From positions 15,200 through 79,199 of the forward strand of contig JAEYVY010000017.1 in NCBI GenBank assembly GCA_023429375.1: 64,000 nucleotides of DNA, read 5' to 3'. Position numbers and translations under genes: made by a program. The DNA is from Bacteroidota bacterium. Its GTDB lineage: Bacteria; Bacteroidota; Bacteroidia; Bacteroidales; Tannerellaceae. Shown here piece by piece: positions 35,394 through 43,897 of the stretch (positions are counted from its first letter, which is position 1; every line of letters starts with the position of its first letter). A model generated the notes under the pieces. That model was not told the DNA's origin. It was given only the letters and a program-made list of their open reading frames with translations, and ran no database searches.

Positions 35394-36518
35394 TTATTGT
35401 TTGAATGAAAGTATTCTAACTACCGGATTATCATCTTCACTCAAAGCTCGTAATGCTTTTACGGGATCCCTTTTTTCATCTGCTTTTTTAATTAACGAAG
35501 GTTGTATTAATTCGGCAAACTTATTTTTCTCTATTATGGGAGAGCCGTGTATTTGCCATTTACCCCTCATTGTTTCTGCATCTGTGAAAGATATTGAACT
35601 GATTTTTCCGGTTGCAAACTCATACATATAAATTGGAGATTTCCCTGATTTCTTAGTAAAGTCCAAGAGAACTTTTCCAAGAATAATAAACTTATCAGTT
35701 GTCAGACTGACTGACAGCACGTTTCTTGGTTCAGATTCATGAACAGATGGTTTGGCAATTAAAACTGGAGCTATTTTCTTATTCTGACTTAAAAGATATA
35801 ACGTGTCTGATGATATATCCGCAATCATAAAATCCCTGCCGTAATGTATGTTAGATTGGCAGTATATTTGAATTGTACGCCAGTTTTTACCTTCTATTTT
35901 GGCAATTGTTGTTGAGTATCTCTTAGGCAAATGAATATCAAAAACAGTAATTAAACTACCATCTTTTTTTGAGATAAGGCTATAAGGTCTTTCATTTATT
36001 TTTCCTTTATATATAGGATCTACGTTTATATCCTCGTATACGAGCAGAGACTGATCATCAAAATTATAAACACTCATTTCTTTCAGAAGCGTATTTACTT
36101 TCAGTGTTCGTTTGTGCTCTCCTTTTATTGAATACACCTGAATTGAGGTGTTTGTTACAAATATTTCTTCATTTTTCTCATCAAAAATCAGCCCTCTGAT
36201 CCATGCGTACTCTTGACCACTTGAACCTTTGTGGTTAAAATGAGAATAAATATTTCCTTTACTATCAAAGATAAAAATATCACCTCGCAAAGGTTCATAT
36301 ACAACAATATATTTATCAGATACAGACGTAAGTTTGGCGTGCTCACTCAATAGAATATCATCTGAGGTTTCTAAAGGGATATACTTTGTTTCCGCAATAT
36401 CTTGCAGGCGTATTTTCTGTTCAGGGTAATTTTTTGAGAAATCAATCACGGGTAAGTTGCCTGCTTTTGGTTGAGCCAGCACGATTTGGCTATTCGTTAG
36501 GAGCAATAAAATCAGCAA
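35394..36518 (-). CDS. Six-bladed beta-propeller protein with abnormal start
   Basis: The mature part begins like VIDFSKNYPEQKIRLQDIAETKYIPLET and runs through repeated propeller blades, the pattern of the Bacteroidetes 6-bladed beta-propeller (DUF5128-like) family, usually exported and of unknown role. The only usable starts in frame are TTG at 36518 or CTG beside it, giving a signal peptide without its basic head. Upstream in the same frame the sequence encodes KHNRAQSKR and then TSTLCNVLLLILLLL, an excellent signal peptide, but without any start codon. An in-frame ATG at 36578 is followed by ACA and then TAA (36572-36570). A nonsense change at codon 3 of the ancestral gene would explain this. 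It may be a decaying gene or one using a TTG start. Confidence 0.72.
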   Translation of the reverse strand: MLILLLLTNSQIVLAQPKAGNLPVIDFSKNYPEQKIRLQDIAETKYIPLETSDDILLSEHAKLTSVSDKYIVVYEPLRGDIFIFDSKGNIYSHFNHKGSSGQEYAWIRGLIFDEKNEEIFVTNTSIQVYSIKGEHKRTLKVNTLLKEMSVYNFDDQSLLVYEDINVDPIYKGKINERPYSLISKKDGSLITVFDIHLPKRYSTTIAKIEGKNWRTIQIYCQSNIHYGRDFMIADISSDTLYLLSQNKKIAPVLIAKPSVHESEPRNVLSVSLTTDKFIILGKVLLDFTKKSGKSPIYMYEFATGKISSISFTDAETMRGKWQIHGSPIIEKNKFAELIQPSLIKKADEKRDPVKALRALSEDDNPVVRILSFKQ

Positions 36519-36753
36519 CAGAACATTGCATAAAGTGGAAGTTCGTTTAGATTGGGCGCGATTGTGTTTTTATGTCATCACTGTAAGTTGTTTATTGATA
36601 AATAGCTCCAGAATTGAGATTGTTGATTTGAGATTAACTGTATAAAAGCGCAATATACTAATTGTTAGTAAAATACAATAGAATTATAGCAAAAACAGTT
36701 CCTTGAATTAGGGTAATGGTTAAAAGGGAGGACTTTCAAAAATAGGGGTATTA

Positions 36754-37518
36754 TTATTGCTTTTCAGTCAGATATTTCCAAAATCGGACCGGTAAGTGCT
36801 GTTTGTGTAACCGGGGGTTGATTCGTTCTTTTATGGCTATGGATTTAAAATAGGTTTTCCATAATTGTTGAAACAAGAGCTCATCCTTATCCATCAGTTC
36901 TTCACTTAACAATCCGGTTAAAAGGTGTTTCTCTTTCTCTTCAAAACGAACTTCAATAGTCTCCTTCATGTCGTAATAATACCCATATTCTCGCTTGAGG
37001 TCATAGATTAGCCATTTCTGATTGGCATAACGATCTTTTAAGTGAGGAAGGGTGAGGGGGAGTACATTATAAATCGGTTCGATGGGCGCAAAGTATGTTT
37101 CGTCGGTTGTTTTCTGAAACCGGAGGAACTGTACGATTCGCAGTCTTTCGTTGCTCACCTGTTTCCATATTTTGGATAATTGCAACACATCCGGATCTCC
37201 AAAATTCAGTTCAATAGATTGAGGAGCGTCGATCGCTTTACGTATGTAGTTGAAGAGAAGCAAGTCTACCTCCGGCAGTTCGGACAGCCAAGTGACAGTC
37301 AGGCTCGATAGAGCCGATTTTGAGAGCTTCTTTTCCAAGCCTTTCCATACGCGTTGAGATTTTTCTTCGTCAGTAACCACTTCATGCATCTCCTCACAGA
37401 AGAGTGGGGGAATCTCGCCTTCTTTGATTAGAGCATCCGGGAACGTACGGCGATAATACGCATCAAATACGGCTGTAAGTAAGCCATCAAACGTCTTGTC
37501 GTAAGTAAATACAACCAT
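36754..37518 (-). CDS. Putative DNA-repair partner protein (TIGR03915 / DUF4130)
   Basis: A 254-residue protein with the family start FTYDKTFDGLLTAVFDAYYRRTFPD and the middle FLRFQKTTDETYFAPIEPIYNVLPL followed by FKDRYANQKWLIYD-like sequence. This family is known from genome surveys as the constant companion of a radical-SAM protein and is sometimes fused to a uracil-DNA glycosylase domain. Here the glycosylase part is absent (only about 250 residues). It lies 3 bp after the radical-SAM gene. The role in DNA repair or modification is inferred from those associations. Confidence 0.85.
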   Translation of the reverse strand: MVVFTYDKTFDGLLTAVFDAYYRRTFPDALIKEGEIPPLFCEEMHEVVTDEEKSQRVWKGLEKKLSKSALSSLTVTWLSELPEVDLLLFNYIRKAIDAPQSIELNFGDPDVLQLSKIWKQVSNERLRIVQFLRFQKTTDETYFAPIEPIYNVLPLTLPHLKDRYANQKWLIYDLKREYGYYYDMKETIEVRFEEKEKHLLTGLLSEELMDKDELLFQQLWKTYFKSIAIKERINPRLHKQHLPVRFWKYLTEKQ

Positions 37519-37521
37519 AAC

Positions 37522-38781
37522 TTAATCCTCAAATAGTAAGCTTAACTGTCTCTCGTCTTTCGTTTGCGCAGGCTTTTTAATCAAGATACTCCTTACGTTT
37601 TCCGGATGCAATTCGTTGATTGATTTTGCACTTAATTCGTTACAGGTAATGAAGTACTGCGCTTTCTTCATTACCACCCCTATCTTCTTGAGCTGTTGTG
37701 AATTCAATTTCGAATAGCGACGCGAGGTAATGATTAGTTTGGCCGATTTTACACCGATACCGGGTACTCGAAGTAACATTTCATAATCCGCACGATTGAT
37801 ATCCACCGGGAAGTGCTGCGGATTACGAATCGCCCAGGCCAGTTTGGGGTCGATTTCTAAATCCAAATCCGGATAGGCATCATTTACGATTTCATCCACC
37901 TTAAACTCATAGAAACGGAGCAACCAATCCGCCTGATAAAGACGGTTTTCGCGAACAAGAGGAGGTTGTTTCAACGCCGGTAACCGGTTGTCGTAGGAAT
38001 TAACCGGAATAAATCCCGAATAGTAAACCCTTTTCATCGTGGGTCGCTGATAAAGGGCCGATGATAGGCGAAGAATATCTTTGTCCGTATCCGCTGTTGC
38101 ACCGACAATCATTTGTGTGCTTTGGCCGGCAGGGGCGAAGCGAGGTGCATGTCTGAACTTTTTGCGTTCATCTTTGCTTTGCAATACACCCTGTTGGATA
38201 TATTTCATGGGTTGGAACACACTTTGGAAGTCCTTTTCCGGAGCCAGCAACTTAAGACTTGATTCGTTGGGAATTTCGATGTTCACACTCAGACGGTCGG
38301 CATAAAGCCCGGCTTCGTTTACCAACTCTTGACTAGCACCGGGGATGCTTTTCATGTGGATATAACCGTTAAAGCGATGTATAAGCCGCAGGTCTTTTAT
38401 TACCCTTACTAACCGTTCCATCGTATAGTCAGGATTTCTTACTACTCCCGAACTCAGAAACAGTCCTTCAATATAGTTGCGTTTATAAAATTCGATGGTA
38501 AGGTCTACCAATTCAGAAACAGATAGCGTTGCTCTCGGAATATCGTTGCTGCGACGGTTGATGCAGTAAGCACAGTCGTACATGCAGTTGTTGGTCAGCA
38601 TTATTTTGAGCAAGGCGATACAACGGCCATCTTCCGAAAAGCTATGGCAAATACCCCAACCGGCAGCACTCCCGATATCGCCTTTTTTAGACGAACGAGA
38701 CGTACCACTCGAAGCACACGAAACATCGTACTTCGCTGATTCAGCCAAGACTTTCAGCTTTTCAAGAACACTCGCATCCAT
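37522..38781 (-). CDS. Putative DNA modification/repair radical-SAM protein (TIGR03916)
   Basis: A 419-residue radical-SAM enzyme. The iron-sulfur motif is the CxxxCxxC in CMYDCAYC, followed by SSGVVRNPDYTMERLV and further SAM-fold motifs. Residues about 325-365 carry helix-hairpin-helix DNA-binding units (LLRVPGIGVKSAKLIITSRR), so the substrate is very likely DNA. It forms an operon with the TIGR03915 partner. The chemistry is not known; a radical repair of a DNA lesion has been proposed for this pair in family descriptions. Confidence 0.9.
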   Translation of the reverse strand: MDASVLEKLKVLAESAKYDVSCASSGTSRSSKKGDIGSAAGWGICHSFSEDGRCIALLKIMLTNNCMYDCAYCINRRSNDIPRATLSVSELVDLTIEFYKRNYIEGLFLSSGVVRNPDYTMERLVRVIKDLRLIHRFNGYIHMKSIPGASQELVNEAGLYADRLSVNIEIPNESSLKLLAPEKDFQSVFQPMKYIQQGVLQSKDERKKFRHAPRFAPAGQSTQMIVGATADTDKDILRLSSALYQRPTMKRVYYSGFIPVNSYDNRLPALKQPPLVRENRLYQADWLLRFYEFKVDEIVNDAYPDLDLEIDPKLAWAIRNPQHFPVDINRADYEMLLRVPGIGVKSAKLIITSRRYSKLNSQQLKKIGVVMKKAQYFITCNELSAKSINELHPENVRSILIKKPAQTKDERQLSLLFED

Positions 38782-38947
38782 TAATGATTTTCCTTTGGTC
38801 TACCGTACGAAGGTACATTTTTTTCATGTAATCAAAAGCATGATTTGATTACGAAAAAGGTCAAAAAACAATTCGATTCTTGAGATGTCTTATCAATCAA
38901 AAGTAATTTTATGAATACCGAAATAGATGTCAGTTTCCCTGCTTTTT

Positions 38948-39427
38948 TTACTCTCTCTGAAATTGAGTAATTACTACTTCATGAGCATTGTTGTATTCGG
39001 CATTTGCTATTTTTAGTCTGGTGTTCGATAGTTCCTGTATGGCATATAAAGATGTGTCTTGTTCGGTCACTATCAGTAGATACCCTTTTCGGATTAGCCA
39101 TCTAAATGGAGAATCAGATAAGTCAGAGATAAATGAACCTGAATTGTTTTTATCGAAAAAGCAGGAATAAGGCGTGCCACAATATATGGATGTTTCCTGA
39201 TCTCCAATAAATCCCATCGTCCACTGCTGATCCCATTTTCCTTCAATCGTATCAACTAATGTCTCATCTTTCGGGATGGAAGAACCGGGTTTTACCTCTC
39301 CGGTTTTAAGGATTAACTCTTCCATATGTGCTATTTCTTCAGAGATAAACCTTGTATCTTCTTTCTCGCATGAGGAAAGTAAAACAAAAGTAAAAATGCT
39401 AATGAGAACCAATGTATAACTTTTCAT
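38948..39427 (-). CDS. Lipoprotein of unknown function
   Basis: A 159-residue protein with lipobox FVLLSSC, cysteine at residue 20. The rest has a compact strand-rich look (DTIEGKWDQQWTMGF, GYLLIVTEQDTSLYAIQEL), similar in style to lipocalin-like small lipoproteins of Bacteroidetes, but I do not recognise a family. It stands alone between the radical-SAM pair and the nuclease gene on the same strand. Confidence 0.8.
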   Translation of the reverse strand: MKSYTLVLISIFTFVLLSSCEKEDTRFISEEIAHMEELILKTGEVKPGSSIPKDETLVDTIEGKWDQQWTMGFIGDQETSIYCGTPYSCFFDKNNSGSFISDLSDSPFRWLIRKGYLLIVTEQDTSLYAIQELSNTRLKIANAEYNNAHEVVITQFQRE

Positions 39428-39515
39428 AATTTACAATTAGATTAAAACGGTAATGTACAATAGTATCACTATTATACAAGATGATATGAATTAGGATAAT
39501 GCTGCATTTAATTCA

Positions 39516-42395
39516 CTACTTTCCACAAATACTTTTGAATGCGCAGTAGACACAAGCTTTGCCGGTAGGGGTTTGGGTGAATGGTTGTTCGGGCGAGAAT
39601 ATCTGATCTAAACATCCTCTTAGTCCGCTTTCGAACTCATCCATGTAATCGGAGAAATCGGTTATTGCATCCGATTTGCCTCGCTCGATACGGTGATAAA
39701 CGGCTGGATCGAATGTGTCATTAAAAAGGGTACGCAGATAGTAGATAACCGGTTGTATGGCCATCGGTTTTTTAATTTCGTCTAGGTACATCCAGGCATA
39801 CATGAATACTTGCATAACGGCTTTCGGGCGATCTTTGGCTTCGAGGTCGAACAGCTGATCTATGCCGGTAAAGGAGGAAACACCGCTGCCACTCTTGTAA
39901 TCCACGATACGAATCCGACCATTTACATCATCTACACGGTCAATAAATCCTTTCAGATTGATTTCATTACCATCGGATAACCGAAAGTGTGAATAAACTT
40001 TCTTTTCGGATTTAATATATTGAAAAGGAGTCAGCTCACTGTCGCGTGCAAGAATTTTCAGTACGTATTTACGTATCATTTCGCCTATAAGGAAATTCTG
40101 ACCGGTCAGTGGGCGTATTTTATCGGACTTGAAAAATGTCTTGTTGTAGACTTCGGTGATTACTTGCGTCAGGTTTTGCGAGTCTTTTCGAAGTATGGTC
40201 AAGAGATCTGCCGTTATCAGCTGGCCAGGGAAACGTGCGTAGAGTGTTTCCATTACCTTATGCAGGATGCTTCCAAACATACTGCTCTCGACCGTTTCCA
40301 TCACTTCCTCTTCTTCTTCAACTGATTCGATTGCCGAAAAATAGAATTTAAGCGGACAGTCTAGCCAAGTGTTGATGGCGCTGGCCGAAAGGGCTCGGGG
40401 ACCGTCTTTGCGGAAGAGGGATAGTTGCTCCATCACTTTTTCCGTTTTAGGCACAGTAATAGGAGGTGTTTTGGAGGAGGCTACATTATATACAGCAAGC
40501 TTACGTTTAAGAGGTTCACTGTAATGGAAGTGCAGTTGGTGAACAAATCGGCTGATTTCACCGGTTTGTAAGCCGTTCCCACTACGCGTGTCGTAAAGCA
40601 AAGTAACTTGCTTGGCGCGGTGGATGAGGCGATAGAAGTGGTAGGCCCATACGCTGTCTTGATGTTCGTAGGTAGGCAAATCGAAACCGCGCCTCAAGTT
40701 GTAGGGTATAAAGGAATTAGGGGCACTCCGTTTTGGAAAAATCCCTTCGTTCATTGATAGGATGATCAGGCGGTCAAAGTCTAATGCTCTGGTTTCCAGT
40801 ACACCCATCACCTGTAATCCGGACAGCGGTTCACCATAAAATGGGATGGTAATTGTGTCGGTTACGCGCTTTACAAGGCGGAAATAGGTGTCGATCTTCA
40901 TCTCAATCTGACTTTCCGAAAGCAGTTCTTTCATTCGGTTTACCGTCGTGAAATAATAGAAGATAAATTCCTGCTCGAGGTCATTCATCGAAAGCGTTTT
41001 GTCGTCTTCTTCCTCCTCTTCGTTTGTTTTCGAAATGGCTTTATTGAGCATTTTCAGCACATCGATCAGGTAATCGGAAAAGTCGGATGTATTGTAGAAG
41101 GCAGAAAACAAGCTTTTTAGCAATGGGTTGATAGCCAGCTCATCCGCGTCGATATAGATACGGTTGTATTGAATAATATCTTTTACCAATTTGGCAATCT
41201 TTTCGGGATCGGAAGCATAGATATATTGATGGTTGAGTACGGGCAATACATCACGGAAATAAAAAGCCGGCCTACCTTCGGCAAAGCGTATGTTTTTCTG
41301 TAAGGTGAGGATATTCTCCATCAACGAGGCGATAGGTGTTCCGGCTAAAGGATAACCCATCGTTACGTTCACGCGTTTGATCTGTTCGGGAATCGAGTTC
41401 AAAACAGGGATAAGCATTTGCTCATCGGGAAGAACTACAGCCGTTCGGAGAGCTTCTTCGGCATTCATTTCGTCAACGCCATAAGCTGAAAGCAGGGCAT
41501 GAACCTGCTTGGCTTGTCCCACGGCAGAGGGAATGCCGATTACTTCAATATCCGGCATCTCGCATTCTTCTTCGGGCAGTGTATGAAGAGAAGGATAGTT
41601 CTTGATATTGCGTAAAGCAAAGTAGGAGGCTCTATTGTCCGGATCGAGAACTTTGGGAGAGGCATAATCCCAATAGAAATCAGCCATATCCCGCTTTTGT
41701 AAGATGTCCAGTAAGAGTTCTTCGGATTTGGATAGGGCGTTTAGTCCTACGAAAACAACCTTGTCGTACGGAAGGCTAAACTCTTCGCCTGATTTCAGTC
41801 TTTCCACCACGTCTCTGAAAATCATTCCTTCGTATCCCATATTTTCGGTCTCCAGCTCTTCCTTGAGGCTAGTGTAGAGGGTGAACAGAATCTCCCAGAG
41901 TGCCAGGAAGTTCTTTTGGTTTGGCGTATCTCCTTTGGGGTGGAAGGATGACCAGAAGGTACGGATGGCCGCAATCTGTTCAGGTGATAGATAGTCAAAA
42001 TCGTCTTCCAACTGTTTGAGGTCAGTCACGTTGGTAAACAACATGCGCGCATTAGCCATATACTTGTCCACATCATCAAAGTCGCTAAGCAACATTTCTC
42101 CCCAATAAAGGAAATCATCGAAGGCCTCGTCCGAACCGCTAATTTCCTTATACAGCTTGTATAGTTTGAAAAGCAGGCTGATGCGATCGGCCGCTTGTTT
42201 GCCGCTAAGCTTAACAAACAGGTCGTTGATAGTCAAGATAGTAGGCGAGAAGAGGGGCTTGCCGGCTATCTCGGCCAGATATTTCTGAAAGAAAAGTCCG
42301 GCACGGCGGTTGGGGAACACAAAAGCCAAACGGCTGATCTTGCTCTTATATTCGCCATAGAATAGCGAGGCGACTTGATATAGGAATGGTTTCAT
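39516..42395 (-). CDS. AddB-like PD-(D/E)XK nuclease with iron-sulfur site
   Basis: A 959-residue protein. The start LAFVFPNRRAGLFFQKYL is the inactive helicase-like domain of AddB proteins, and the middle holds LSMNEGIFPKRSAPNSFIPYNLRRGF, a typical AddB/RecC block. The C-terminal nuclease has GFIDRVDDVNGRIRIVDYKSGSG (about residue 835), the D-YK part of PD-(D/E)XK. One cysteine in WLDCPLKFYF and three in CVYCAFKSIC form the four-cysteine iron-sulfur staple. With its helicase partner AddA it would process double-strand breaks. No AddA gene is beside it, which is unusual, as addA and addB normally adjoin. Confidence 0.88.
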   Translation of the reverse strand: MKPFLYQVASLFYGEYKSKISRLAFVFPNRRAGLFFQKYLAEIAGKPLFSPTILTINDLFVKLSGKQAADRISLLFKLYKLYKEISGSDEAFDDFLYWGEMLLSDFDDVDKYMANARMLFTNVTDLKQLEDDFDYLSPEQIAAIRTFWSSFHPKGDTPNQKNFLALWEILFTLYTSLKEELETENMGYEGMIFRDVVERLKSGEEFSLPYDKVVFVGLNALSKSEELLLDILQKRDMADFYWDYASPKVLDPDNRASYFALRNIKNYPSLHTLPEEECEMPDIEVIGIPSAVGQAKQVHALLSAYGVDEMNAEEALRTAVVLPDEQMLIPVLNSIPEQIKRVNVTMGYPLAGTPIASLMENILTLQKNIRFAEGRPAFYFRDVLPVLNHQYIYASDPEKIAKLVKDIIQYNRIYIDADELAINPLLKSLFSAFYNTSDFSDYLIDVLKMLNKAISKTNEEEEEDDKTLSMNDLEQEFIFYYFTTVNRMKELLSESQIEMKIDTYFRLVKRVTDTITIPFYGEPLSGLQVMGVLETRALDFDRLIILSMNEGIFPKRSAPNSFIPYNLRRGFDLPTYEHQDSVWAYHFYRLIHRAKQVTLLYDTRSGNGLQTGEISRFVHQLHFHYSEPLKRKLAVYNVASSKTPPITVPKTEKVMEQLSLFRKDGPRALSASAINTWLDCPLKFYFSAIESVEEEEEVMETVESSMFGSILHKVMETLYARFPGQLITADLLTILRKDSQNLTQVITEVYNKTFFKSDKIRPLTGQNFLIGEMIRKYVLKILARDSELTPFQYIKSEKKVYSHFRLSDGNEINLKGFIDRVDDVNGRIRIVDYKSGSGVSSFTGIDQLFDLEAKDRPKAVMQVFMYAWMYLDEIKKPMAIQPVIYYLRTLFNDTFDPAVYHRIERGKSDAITDFSDYMDEFESGLRGCLDQIFSPEQPFTQTPTGKACVYCAFKSICGK

Positions 42396-42859
42396 TCGTG
42401 TTATTCTTATTACCTAACAAATATACAAACGAATATTAAATTCTTATTAAAAAGGTAGGTGAGAAGATAAACGAAATGGCATTGAAACCGGAATCGAAAC
42501 TAAGCCCGGAAAAAGGGGGTTTTCGCTTGAACGTAGATGTTAAAAACATCGGGATGAAACACGAAAAATGAATACAGAGGCTAAAAAGTGTCCCGATGGT
42601 TAAAAAAAATCATCGGGAACGTTTAAAAAAACATCCCAATGCTTTTTAAAAACGATCGAGGTGTTTTTTTGAAGGGGGTGCGAAACGGCCCTCTAAAAGC
42701 AGAAATTGGAGGTTTCAAAAAATGGGACATTTTAAATTTGCTCCTTTTTATCGCGTTTGAGAGGTTGTGTGCAGAATTGGATAAAAGGCTTATTCTCTGC
42801 AAAAAAGTCGGCCAAAATAAGTTTAACGAAAAAGTTTCGTTTGGCAAAAAATCGAAAGC
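42396..42859. other. Intergenic region carrying the second phased repeat element
   Basis: These 464 bases separate two minus-strand genes and hold no credible gene. Bases 42546-42670 carry the phased repeat. The flanks 42396-42545 and 42671-42859 show no further structure that I can name. Any promoter for the AddB-like gene should lie in the left part. Confidence 0.65.
42546..42670. repeat. Phased array of CATCCCGATG-like cores, copy 2
   Basis: Cores in A/T tracts: ACATCGGGATGA at 42546, TGTCCCGATGG at 42589, TCATCGGGAACG at 42610, ACATCCCAATGC at 42631 and ACGATCGAGGTG at 42652. Starts from 42589 on are exactly 21 bp apart, and the first lies 43 bp (about two units) earlier. Orientation alternates. 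The part 42616-42669 aligns without gaps to 18816-18870 apart from one base, ending in the same GGTGT7 run. The arms have drifted, so the hairpin is weaker than in copy 1. Copy 2 is not between convergent genes, so a plain terminator role does not explain it. Confidence 0.8.
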
Positions 42860-43741
42860 TTAAATGAAATCAGCAATATTGGCCAATACTTTTTGACTCA
42901 GGCGTATGTACATCTGACGAGAACGGCCGGATGTAGTTTGCATGCACCTGATCTTCGGGTGATTGAGTAAATGCTTGCCGCCCAATGCATCGATACTGTC
43001 GCAAAAACAGAGGTTGTTTTTTTCTAGCCAGTTTACGAAAGGCGCCTCATCCCAAGCCGGCGACAAGCCTATGTTGAATAGTATTTTGTTGTTACCAAAC
43101 GCTCTAAACTCTTCTTCATGGAGTAAAACCGTATTTCTATTCAGACAACAAACAACAACCTCATTTTCCTTTAATAAATCCGTAAGAGATCTGAATAGGT
43201 ATCCTTTGGCCGTAGCGTCGCTTTTTATGCTACGTGAATAATAGCTTATGTCGGCACCAAAGAAATGAAGCGCATCGGCAATCAAACCACCCACTCTTCC
43301 CAGACCGATGACGCCGGCCTTCAGACCGGTGACTTCACGCGCTACGCCATCCCATGGTTCTTGACCAAATCCATGAAGACACCGAATCAGCTCGCTGATT
43401 ACATATTCAACAACACCTTCATCTCCATAATCACGTATACCCGTGACGGTTATACCTTTTTTATGAGCATATGGGATATCAACATTGGCACTTTCCGGTG
43501 AATACAAGGAACAACACATGCCGATATATTTCACGTTGGGACATTTCTCCAAAGCAGTACGCGTGATGCGTGTAGTGAAGCTCACGAGTACGGCGTCGGC
43601 ATCTGCAATTCGGGAAATAACTTCCTCGTCGTTTGCAGGAATATCCGGATACATAATTACTTCATTTGCATAAGATTTTAATTCATTTACTGCAGAAGGA
43701 ATGAGGTAAACGGGTTCGATGGCAACTAGTTTTTTGAACAT
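42860..43741 (-). CDS. D-isomer-specific 2-hydroxyacid dehydrogenase family protein
   Basis: A 293-residue protein with the NAD-binding loop VIGLGRVGGLIADALHFFG, the substrate-domain block VLVSFTTRITRTALEKCPNVKYIGMCC, and EVVVCCLNRNT followed by a truncated-looking catalytic part ending in SLSPAWDEAPFVNWL. The usual catalytic Arg-Glu-His set is not complete: the late part has GGKHLLNHPKIRCMQTTSG rather than the common HxxG layout. It is shorter than typical family members (near 310-330). Substrate unknown; could act on a 2-hydroxyacid or be a variant. Confidence 0.82.
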   Translation of the reverse strand: MFKKLVAIEPVYLIPSAVNELKSYANEVIMYPDIPANDEEVISRIADADAVLVSFTTRITRTALEKCPNVKYIGMCCSLYSPESANVDIPYAHKKGITVTGIRDYGDEGVVEYVISELIRCLHGFGQEPWDGVAREVTGLKAGVIGLGRVGGLIADALHFFGADISYYSRSIKSDATAKGYLFRSLTDLLKENEVVVCCLNRNTVLLHEEEFRAFGNNKILFNIGLSPAWDEAPFVNWLEKNNLCFCDSIDALGGKHLLNHPKIRCMQTTSGRSRQMYIRLSQKVLANIADFI

Positions 43742-43868
43742 AATAATAGAAATTAATCTATAAATTTAACGATAAAATAATGATATTAGAACGATTAACA
43801 CGAATGTTTTAAAATATTATGAGAGTAAACAACTTTTTCAGTCTTCCCTTATTTTCAGAATTATTGTT

Positions 43869-43876
43869 TATTTTTG
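43869..43876 (+). promoter_or_regulatory. Candidate -7 box of the sugar transferase gene
   Basis: TATTTTTG matches TANNTTTG 21 bp ahead of the ATG at 43898. It excludes the longer frame that would begin at TTG 43874 inside the box. Confidence 0.5.
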
Positions 43877-43897
43877 TACCTTGACTATTTAGAAGAT

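Noticed and set aside
42639..42863. Plus-strand open frame of 74 codons over the second repeat element
   Set aside because: It begins inside the repeat, runs into the convergent dehydrogenase end and has no family-like sequence.
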